Origin: Clostridiaceae bacterium
GTDB lineage: Bacteria > Bacillota > Clostridia > Oscillospirales > Acutalibacteraceae
Assembly (NCBI GenBank): GCA_016293225.1
Contig: JAEDEQ010000020.1
Span: 1-23,923, forward strand
DNA: 23,923 bases
Direction: 5' to 3'
Made by a program: the position numbers and the translations under genes. Positions 17,610-22,538 of this stretch are shown here, one piece after another; position 1 is the first letter of the stretch, and each line of letters begins with the position of its first letter. The notes under the pieces are model-generated. The model ran no database searches. It was not told the DNA's origin and was given only the letters and a program-made list of their open reading frames with translations.

Positions 17610-18259
17610 TGGCGGTACTGAACGTCAATCCGACCCGAATGGAGCTTACCAACCTCAAAAAAAAGCTTGCAACCGCACGCAAGGGTCACAAGCTTCTGAA
17701 AGATAAACGCGACGAGCTCATGCGCCGCTTCCTTGAGCTTATCAGGGAGACGAAGGCTCTGCGCATAAAGGTTGAGCTCGGCGTAAAAAGGGCTAACGAG
17801 CATATGTCGGTTGCGCGCAGCACAATGACCGATGAGGAAATTGAGGTTGCGCTGATGATGCCGGCGCAGCGTATGAACGCCGCTGTTGAAACAAAAAACA
17901 TTATGAGCGTTGACGTTCCCGTTTTCAGGCCGGAGCTTAAATCGGCCAAGGACGGCGAAATTTTCTCATACGGCTATGCTTTCACAAGCGGCGACCTTGA
18001 CGAGGCGGTTTCCTCCCTTGCCGAGATTATGCCCGATATGCTGAGACTTGCCGAAAGCGAAAAAACCTGCCGTTTGCTTGCCTCGGAGATTGAAAAAACG
18101 CGCAGGCGCGTCAATGCGCTTGAGCACGTCCTCATTCCTCAGTATGAGGATACTATCCGCTATATTACCATGAAGCTTGACGAAAACGAGCGCTCGTCCA
18201 CAACACGGCTGATGAAGGTCAAGGACATGATGCTCAGGGAAGCTCACCATTACAGCTAA
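17609..18259 (+). CDS. ntpD: V-type ATPase central-stalk subunit D
   Basis: The protein is 216 residues with two long helices (about 10-70 and 140-200), the coiled-coil rotor shaft. The N-terminus VNPTRMELTNLKKKLATA and the C-terminal RRRVNALEHVLIP segment are hallmarks of the family. It is the last subunit gene of the operon; no ntpH or ntpJ homologue follows. Confidence 0.96.
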   Translation: MAVLNVNPTRMELTNLKKKLATARKGHKLLKDKRDELMRRFLELIRETKALRIKVELGVKRANEHMSVARSTMTDEEIEVALMMPAQRMNAAVETKNIMSVDVPVFRPELKSAKDGEIFSYGYAFTSGDLDEAVSSLAEIMPDMLRLAESEKTCRLLASEIEKTRRRVNALEHVLIPQYEDTIRYITMKLDENERSSTTRLMKVKDMMLREAHHYS

Positions 18260-18271
18260 AAAGGAAATATT

Positions 18272-19051
18272 ATGACCGAAGACGAAGCTTTGTTTGCCCA
18301 CGCTTCGGATCTCAAGACGCAGTGCGCGGACGAATCAACGGTTCAAAGCACTGCTTTTCTTGACCCGAGGCAGAGGACGCTTTTGCTCCCGCTGGAAAAA
18401 AGCCAGAGCGAATTTGTCCGAACCTTTTATTACGGCGGCTATGACGGGGCGGAAAGGCTCTGCGCTGTTTTTGTTCCGCGCTTTTTTGAGCAGGACAACG
18501 CGGCGGATTTTTTCAAAGCCTTTCCGGAGTACAACCCTCTTTGTCTCCTGCGGCTTGAAAAGGACAGGTTCTCTGAGCTGTCCCACCGCGACTATCTCGG
18601 CGCGCTGATGGCTCTCGGACTTCGCAGGGAAACGCTCGGAGATATCATTACGGACAACGGCGGCTGCTTTTTGTTCTGCCTTTCCTCGGTGAAAAGGTTC
18701 ATTCTCGAAAACCTGAAAAGCGCCGGCCGCGCAAGCATAACGGTAAATGAAGCCGGAATGGACGCTTTTTTGCAAAAGAACGAGAGAACGCAGGACGTTT
18801 TCTTTTCTGTTGCCTCGCTGAGGCTTGACGCGGTTTGCGGCTGCGCTTTTTCCCTTTCGAGGGCAAAGGCCGCGCAGTTCATTGAGTCCGGTTTTGTTTT
18901 TGTCAATGGTGTTCAGGTCACCAAGAGCGACAAAAAGCTTTCCGCCGGAGACAAAATCGTCCTGCGGAAAAAGGGCAAGGCGGTTCTGCTTGAAGTTAAG
19001 GGCGAAAGCAAAAAGGGCAGAACGCACATTACTATCAGGAAATACCTGTGA
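18272..19051 (+). CDS. ylmH: S4-domain RNA-binding protein YlmH (RqcP2-like)
   Basis: The 259-residue protein has an N-terminal YlmH region (HRDYLGALMALGLRRETLGDI, about 109-129) and a C-terminal S4 RNA-binding domain (about 182-255, LDAVCGCAFSLSRAKAAQFI then VFVNGVQVTKSDKKL). The family is found in the Firmicutes division cluster and acts on stalled large ribosomal subunits in quality control. It lies 12 nt after subunit D, with AAGGAAAT before the ATG, so it is probably co-transcribed. Being behind a V-ATPase operon rather than next to sepF/divIVA is an unusual location. Confidence 0.87.
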   Translation: MTEDEALFAHASDLKTQCADESTVQSTAFLDPRQRTLLLPLEKSQSEFVRTFYYGGYDGAERLCAVFVPRFFEQDNAADFFKAFPEYNPLCLLRLEKDRFSELSHRDYLGALMALGLRRETLGDIITDNGGCFLFCLSSVKRFILENLKSAGRASITVNEAGMDAFLQKNERTQDVFFSVASLRLDAVCGCAFSLSRAKAAQFIESGFVFVNGVQVTKSDKKLSAGDKIVLRKKGKAVLLEVKGESKKGRTHITIRKYL

Positions 19052-19072
19052 AAAATTAGAAATGAGCAATAA

Positions 19073-19110
19073 AAAATAACCGCCTGCAGAATCAGACGGT
19101 TTTCATTTTA
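19073..19110 (+). terminator. Terminator after ylmH
   Basis: AACCGCCTG (19078-19086) pairs with CAGACGGTT (19093-19101) with one C-A mismatch, followed by a T-rich run and preceded by a run of A. Likely ends the ATPase/ylmH transcript; its 3' arm is also the left edge of the duplicated cassette. Confidence 0.6.
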
Positions 19111-19112
19111 TA

Positions 19113-19141
19113 TTGACAAATTATAACAACTGTGGTAAAAT
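19113..19141 (+). promoter_or_regulatory. Sigma-A promoter of small-peptide mRNA, copy 1
   Basis: TTGACA (19113-19118), 17-bp spacer, TAAAAT (19136-19141), preceded by TGG as an extended -10. The predicted start at about 19149 coincides with GGCTCTGC, the first base of the segment that is complementary to the 3' end of the cassette. Confidence 0.82.
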
Positions 19142-19174
19142 CGCCATAGGCTCTGCTGAAACGGTAGGCGGTTG

Positions 19175-19250
19175 CCCTCCCGGAGCAATTTTTTCCGGAG
19201 GGTCAAACATTTTTTACTTATTTTTACCCTCCGAGATTTTGAACGGAGGG
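19175..19250 (+). promoter_or_regulatory. Alternating CCCTCC/GGAGGG leader covering the ribosome site
   Basis: Segments in order: CCCTCC (19175-19180), GGAGGG (19197-19202), CCCTCCG (19228-19234), CGGAGGG (19244-19250). Pairings 1:2 and 3:4 hide the Shine-Dalgarno sequence in segment 4. Pairing 2:3 instead would free it. This is a simple two-state layout able to control translation of the peptide. Confidence 0.65.
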
Positions 19251-19252
19251 CG

Positions 19253-19357
19253 ATGCTCATGGAATTCGGAATGATTTTTTTGATTCTTGTTGCGGCAACT
19301 TGCTACACCATTGCAGTCAATAAGTCGTTTGACCGGGGCAACGACAACAAAAGATAA
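19253..19357 (+). CDS. Small hydrophobic peptide, putative type I toxin, copy 1
   Basis: The 34-residue peptide (32 if it starts at the second ATG, 19259) has one membrane-spanning segment (about residues 5-22, FGMIFLILVAATCYTIAV) and a polar, charged tail ending DNKR. Size and plan resemble Fst, TxpA and holin-like small toxins; no sequence family is claimed. GGAGGG ends 2 nt before the first ATG and 8 nt before the second, so 19259 is the more likely start. The ribosome site is inside a hairpin and a convergent antisense RNA overlaps the 3' side, as in known type I toxin genes. Confidence 0.72.
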   Translation: MLMEFGMIFLILVAATCYTIAVNKSFDRGNDNKR

Positions 19358-19359
19358 AT

Positions 19360-19400
19360 AAAAAATAACCGCCCATAGTCCCAAATGGCGGTTATTTTTT
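19360..19400. terminator. Bidirectional terminator, copy 1
   Basis: AAAAAATAACCGCC (19360-19373) and GGCGGTTATTTTTT (19387-19400) form a perfect 14-bp stem with a 13-nt loop, starting 2 nt after the peptide stop codon. Both strands give a GC-rich stem with a T-run on the 3' side, so it can stop both the sense mRNA and the antisense RNA. Confidence 0.85.
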
Positions 19401-19440
19401 AACTACATTGGGGCAACCGCTTACTGCAGAGCCTCTTTAC
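19360..19440 (-). ncRNA. Predicted antisense RNA (antitoxin candidate), copy 1
   Basis: The RNA is predicted from a perfect promoter on the minus strand (19475-19447), starting near 19440 and ending at the hairpin 19400-19360, about 80 nt. It is fully complementary to the 3' side of the peptide mRNA. Its 5' part (GGCTCTGC then GCGGTTGCCCC, reading minus) is nearly the same sequence as the 5' end of the sense mRNA. No reading frame of note lies within it. It is inferred from signals only, with no expression evidence. Confidence 0.68.
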
Positions 19441-19446
19441 ATTCAT

Positions 19447-19475
19447 ATTATATCCGACCGCTTGCAATTTGTCAA
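19447..19475 (-). promoter_or_regulatory. Perfect consensus promoter of antisense RNA, copy 1
   Basis: Minus strand: TTGACA (19475-19470), 17-bp spacer, TATAAT (19452-19447). Both hexamers are perfect. It should be stronger than the sense promoter. The -35 lies within the stem of the plus-strand terminator at 19457-19480. Confidence 0.85.
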
Positions 19476-19492
19476 GCGGTTTTTGTTGTTTT
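19457..19492 (+). terminator. Second, distal terminator of the cassette, copy 1
   Basis: ACCGCTTG (19457-19464) and CAAGCGGT (19473-19480) form a perfect 8-bp stem, 8-nt loop, followed by TTTTTGTTGTTTT. It would end sense transcripts that read through the first terminator. Confidence 0.8.
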
Positions 19493-19533
19493 GCCAATTT
19501 CATTCTTCAAAATCAGTCGGTTTTCATTTTATA

Positions 19534-19562
19534 TTGACAAATTATAACAACTGTGATAGTAT
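19534..19562 (+). promoter_or_regulatory. Promoter of small-peptide mRNA, copy 2
   Basis: TTGACA (19534-19539), 17-bp spacer, TAGTAT (19557-19562) with TGA before it. The -10 is one base further from consensus than in copy 1 (TAAAAT). Transcription would start at about 19569 and pass through the insertion before the peptide gene. Confidence 0.7.
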
Positions 19563-19578
19563 TTCTTTAGGCTCTGCC

Positions 19579-19859
19579 TAGGCTGAATATATTCGAACTC
19601 CATGTGGTTTTTTAAGGCAAATTTCCGCCGATACTGCGTTAAAAAGTCTCGAAATGCGCCAGCATTACTTCAACTTTTTGCCTTGTCTCGACAAAAATTT
19701 GCTCTTAAAAAACTGCCTTGCACCTAAAGGGTTTGTTTTTTTGTGCAGTGTGGTGCTTCTTTGTCGAAACTATACTGACGTATAGTGAGGCAAAAAGTGC
19801 CGCAATGTGCGAAAAAACAAGCCCTTTAGGCACATTGAGTTCGGATATATTCAGCCTTA
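19579..19859. mobile_element. MITE-like element with terminal inverted repeats, no transposase
   Basis: The left end GGCTGAATATATTCGAACTC (from 19581) is mirrored by GAGTTCGGATATATTCAGCC at 19837-19856, flanked by TA at 19579-19580 and 19858-19859, which may be a target duplication. Inside are two further inverted-repeat blocks: GTTTTTTAAGGCAAATTT (19607-19624) with 19695-19713, and 19721-19756 with 19797-19832. The second holds ACTATAC-TGAC-GTATAGT (19769-19786). The whole can fold as a three-way junction. No coding region of substance is seen, so movement would need a transposase supplied elsewhere. Confidence 0.75.
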
Positions 19860-19950
19860 CGGTAGGCGGTTGCCCTCCCGGAGCAATTTTTTCCGGAGGG
19901 TCAAACATTTTTTACTTATTTTTACCCTCCGAGATTTTGAACGGAGGGCG

Positions 19951-20055
19951 ATGCTCATGGAATTCGGAATGATTTTTTTGATTCTTGTTGCGGCAACTTG
20001 CTACACCATTGCAGTCAATAAGTCGTTTGACCGGGGCAACGACAACAAAAGATAA
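19951..20055 (+). CDS. Small hydrophobic peptide, putative type I toxin, copy 2
   Basis: The same 34-residue peptide as at 19253-19357, with no codon difference seen. The second ATG (19957) has the better spacing to GGAGGG. Its leader hairpins, terminators and antisense promoter are also unchanged. The only difference from copy 1 is the long insertion upstream, between the transcript start and the leader. Longer reading frames that run from the insertion into this gene have no ribosome site and are not called. Confidence 0.7.
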   Translation: MLMEFGMIFLILVAATCYTIAVNKSFDRGNDNKR

Positions 20056-20057
20056 AT

Positions 20058-20098
20058 AAAAAATAACCGCCCATAGTCCCAAATGGCGGTTATTTTTT
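20058..20098. terminator. Bidirectional terminator, copy 2
   Basis: The same 14-bp stem and 13-nt loop as at 19360-19400, 2 nt after the peptide stop codon. Confidence 0.85.
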
Positions 20099-20138
20099 AA
20101 CTACATTGGGGCAACCGCTTACTGCAGAGCCTCTTTAC
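20058..20138 (-). ncRNA. Predicted antisense RNA (antitoxin candidate), copy 2
   Basis: Same sequence and signals as the copy 1 RNA. The two copies would make identical antisense RNAs, so each can act on both peptide mRNAs. The 20058-20098 hairpin is its terminator. Confidence 0.66.
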
Positions 20139-20144
20139 ATTCAT

Positions 20145-20173
20145 ATTATATCCGACCGCTTGCAATTTGTCAA
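20145..20173 (-). promoter_or_regulatory. Perfect consensus promoter of antisense RNA, copy 2
   Basis: Minus strand TTGACA (20173-20168), 17-bp spacer, TATAAT (20150-20145), as in copy 1. Confidence 0.85.
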
Positions 20174-20190
20174 GCGGTTTTTGTTGTTTT
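20155..20190 (+). terminator. Distal terminator of the cassette, copy 2
   Basis: The same 8-bp stem ACCGCTTG/CAAGCGGT and T-rich tail as at 19457-19492. Confidence 0.8.
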
Positions 20191-20281
20191 GCCAATTTCA
20201 TTCACATCGTTTCGGTACCGACTTTTATTTAACCCGGAATCATCTGACATCTGATATCCAAGATCTGAAAGCCGGCTTGTA

Positions 20282-20309
20282 ACCTATTTATTTTGCTTTT
20301 CATAATATA
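20282..20309 (+). promoter_or_regulatory. Sigma-E/sigma-K-like sporulation promoter
   Basis: CATAATATA (20301-20309) fits the sigma-K -10 pattern CATANNNTA and partly that of sigma-E, with AC at 20282-20283, 17 bp upstream, as the short -35. The predicted start is roughly 20 nt before the ATG of the first gene of a sporulation-type cluster. No good sigma-A promoter is seen in 20204-20337. The short consensus makes chance matches possible. Confidence 0.4.
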
Positions 20310-20337
20310 CGGTGACTACAAATGAAAGGTGATTGAT

Positions 20338-21150
20338 ATGAACAGCTTTGATTTATTGATTGAACGATATAAAAAGGAACTGATAGACGCAAAACGCCGC
20401 TCGATTGAAAAGGAAATTACGGTTGTGTCTGCCGAGCCTGAAATTGAAGTCGAAGCCAAAGCCAAGGCCGAAGCCGAGCCTGTCGTTTCCGAGGGCGAAG
20501 AAGAGCAGGAGGCCGCCTTTGTTTTTGCTCCTGCTTCTTCCGAAAAGGAAAGCATGGATTACCAAGAGGAAATGCCACGCGAGCCGCTCGGGCTTTCAAA
20601 TCCGCTTGAAACGCTTGGAGAAAGACCGGCAGAAGCAAACGAGTCTGAAGCGCAGCCGCAGGAGGAAGAAGCCGAGGAAAAAAGCTTTAAAAGCGAAAGC
20701 GACAGTCAGGACGAGAGCGGGCCGGCTTTTGGAGAAGAAGAGCCGTTTCCGGAGTCGCTCGGCGCGCTGAAGGTGCAGGTCTTTATGGCGGATCGAGTCT
20801 ACCCGGTATCCTCCGCGCACGTTGTTATCACCGGAAAGGAGAACGGGAAGGTATATTTTGACGGCTACACAAACACAAACGGAATTGTCGGAAGTCTTTA
20901 TCTTCCGGCGCCAAAAAAGTCGCTTTCCCAGTCTCCGCAGGAAAAACCGCCCTATGCGCAGTATGACATAACCGTTACTCACCCGAGGTTCCAGAAGCGG
21001 CAATATCTCGGCGTTCCCGTTTTTTCCGGCGTTGAGTCCATTCAGAACATACAGCTTCTTCCGCTCGGCTCAGATGAAACGGACAACGCCGACGTTACGG
21101 AAAGCGAGCCCAACGAGCTTTTGATGAAGGGCGGAGAAAACAATGCCTGA
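20338..21150 (+). CDS. Hypothetical acidic protein with beta-sandwich-like C-terminus, sporulation cluster
   Basis: This 270-residue protein is not assigned to a named family. A short helical N-terminus (MNSFDLLIERYKKEL) is followed by a long Glu/Ala-rich low-complexity stretch (about 25-140). A compact domain (about 140-240) has alternating hydrophobic strands and the pattern GYTNTNGIVGSLYLPAP, like carboxypeptidase-regulatory or Ig-like folds. It has no signal peptide and no membrane segment. A GTG at 20329 lies inside the AAAGGTGA ribosome site, so the ATG at 20338 is preferred. It overlaps the SpoIID-like gene by 8 nt. A role in spore coat or cortex building is inferred from neighbours and the promoter only. 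Confidence 0.75.
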   Translation: MNSFDLLIERYKKELIDAKRRSIEKEITVVSAEPEIEVEAKAKAEAEPVVSEGEEEQEAAFVFAPASSEKESMDYQEEMPREPLGLSNPLETLGERPAEANESEAQPQEEEAEEKSFKSESDSQDESGPAFGEEEPFPESLGALKVQVFMADRVYPVSSAHVVITGKENGKVYFDGYTNTNGIVGSLYLPAPKKSLSQSPQEKPPYAQYDITVTHPRFQKRQYLGVPVFSGVESIQNIQLLPLGSDETDNADVTESEPNELLMKGGENNA

Positions 21151-22492
21151 CGCCGTTGTTGTTCCCGAATATATCACGGTTCACCTCGGTCCGCCGGACT
21201 CAAACGCAAGGAATGTTACGGTTCCGTTTGTTGATTACATCAAAAACGTTGCGTCGAGCGAGATTTATCCGACCTGGCCGGAAAGCGCAATCCGGGCAAA
21301 TATCCTTGCGCAGATTTCAATAGCGCTCAACCGGATCTATCTTGAATATTACCGCTCAAGGGGCTATGATTTTGACATCACAAACTCAACTCAGTACGAC
21401 CAGGCTTTTCAGTACGGGCGCGATTACTTTTCCAACATCTCTCAGATAGTTGATGAAATTTTCAATACCTATGTGGTGAAGCAGGGGACAGTTCAGCCGT
21501 ATTACACAGAGTATTGCGACGGGATAAACGTAACCTGTCCCGGTCTTTCCCAATGGGGAACCGTTTCGCTTGCAAACCAAGGCTACTCTCCGTATGAAAT
21601 TTTGCAGTATTACTACGGAGACAATATTGACCTTCGCCGCGCGGATATTGCGCCCACGTTTCAGACCTACCCGGGTTATCCTCTTCGCCTCGGCGATGTC
21701 GAAAACAATGTTCTTGAGGTTCAGCGCTGGCTTAACAGGATTGCGCAGAACTATCCGAGTATACCGATAATCCCGAACACGGACGGAAGCTTCGGGCGGA
21801 CAACGGAAAACGCCGTAAAGCAGTTTCAGCGCATCTTCAACCTTACGCCGGACGGAATTGTCGGCGAAGCAACGTGGTATACGATAAGGCGGATATACAA
21901 CGCCGTAAAGCGGCTTTCCGAGCTGTATTCCGAGGGTATCACAATAACGGAGGCCGAGCGGCTCTTTCCCTATCCGCTGCGCCTCGGCGACAGGGGACAG
22001 CCGGTCAGCATCATTCAGTATTACCTCAAATTTCTTGCGCAGTTCAATAACACCCTGCCGGATATTGAGATTGACGGAATCTTCGGCGAGGGCACGGAAA
22101 ACGCCGTCAAAACCTTCCAGAGCGAGCATGGTCTCACTGCGGACGGAATAGTCGGGGAGAGTACCTGGAACGCAATCCTTGAAGAATACCGGCAAACAAT
22201 CAATTCTCTGCCGTATGAGTTCAGAACCTATTCATCGCTGCTTTATCCGGGCTATGTCATTACGGAGGGTACAACGGGAAAAGCGGTTGAGCAGCTTCAG
22301 ACATACCTGAACGTTATCTCGCAGAATATTCCCGCGGTTCCTCCGGTAACTGTTGACGGCGTCTACGGCCCCCAGAGCATACGCGCGGTTGAGGCGGTAC
22401 AGTCGCTATACGGAATGCCGGTCACGGGCTATGTCGGACCGCTGACCTGGAACGCGATTGTTGAGCTTTACAACGGATTTCGGATTTTTTAA
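21143..22492 (+). CDS. SpoIID-like protein with three peptidoglycan-binding repeats
   Basis: The 449-residue protein begins with a SpoIID/LytB-type domain (about 10-165). FVDYIKNVASSEIYPTWPESAI has Glu40 at the place of the SpoIID catalytic glutamate, and CPGLSQWGTVSLANQGYSPYEILQYYYG (132-159, split here as the SQWG and EILQYYY blocks) matches the C-terminal family signature. Three PG_binding_1 repeats follow (about 179-250, 279-347, 374-443), each with DG.FG/YG...AV..FQ and DGIVG..TW type blocks. No signal peptide or anchor is visible, unlike SpoIID itself. The protein may work in the mother cell-side spore envelope, binding and possibly cutting glycan. GGCGGAG precedes the ATG. Confidence 0.85.
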   Translation: MPDAVVVPEYITVHLGPPDSNARNVTVPFVDYIKNVASSEIYPTWPESAIRANILAQISIALNRIYLEYYRSRGYDFDITNSTQYDQAFQYGRDYFSNISQIVDEIFNTYVVKQGTVQPYYTEYCDGINVTCPGLSQWGTVSLANQGYSPYEILQYYYGDNIDLRRADIAPTFQTYPGYPLRLGDVENNVLEVQRWLNRIAQNYPSIPIIPNTDGSFGRTTENAVKQFQRIFNLTPDGIVGEATWYTIRRIYNAVKRLSELYSEGITITEAERLFPYPLRLGDRGQPVSIIQYYLKFLAQFNNTLPDIEIDGIFGEGTENAVKTFQSEHGLTADGIVGESTWNAILEEYRQTINSLPYEFRTYSSLLYPGYVITEGTTGKAVEQLQTYLNVISQNIPAVPPVTVDGVYGPQSIRAVEAVQSLYGMPVTGYVGPLTWNAIVELYNGFRIF

Positions 22493-22538
22493 CTGAATAA
22501 AAAAAGCGCAAGAAGCCGACAATACTGTTGGTGATTGA

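Larger units (their letters stand above)
19149..19433 (+). other. Long-range 5'/3' complementary ends of the small-peptide transcript
   Basis: GGCTCTGC (19149-19156) pairs with GCAGAGCC (19426-19433), and GTAGGCGGTTGCCC (19164-19177) pairs with GGGCAACCGCTTAC (19411-19424, one G-U pair). The two helices are separated by only a 7-nt bulge on one side and 1 nt on the other. The ends could be read as terminal inverted repeats, but the 5' one begins exactly at the predicted transcript start, which favours a folded mRNA. Confidence 0.7.
19090..19505. repeat. Tandem cassette copy 1 (type I toxin-antitoxin-like)
   Basis: A 416-bp unit from AATCAGACGG to GCCAATTTCATTC that recurs at 19511-20203. The last 344 bp (19162-19505) appear identical to 19860-20203 by direct reading; the first 72 bp (promoter and start) differ at several positions. 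The two copies are only 5 bp apart. The unit contains a complete sense and antisense transcription set around a small hydrophobic peptide gene. Confidence 0.93.
19511..20203. repeat. Tandem cassette copy 2 with insertion
   Basis: The second copy of the unit at 19090-19505. Its promoter part (19511-19577) matches with several changes; the 5-nt TGAAA of copy 1 is replaced by a 282-nt insertion (19578-19859); the remaining 344 nt (19860-20203) appear identical to copy 1. This points to a recent duplication or gene conversion. Confidence 0.92.

Noticed and set aside
19807..20055. Longer in-frame version of the copy 2 peptide starting inside the insertion
   Set aside because: No ribosome site at its start, the frame passes through hairpin segments, and copy 1 has no equivalent start. 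The short peptide has the GGAGGG site.
19090..20203. CRISPR array or transposon pair
   Set aside because: There are only two long units, with no short regular repeats and spacers. No transposase is present, and the unit ends are explained by promoters and terminators.
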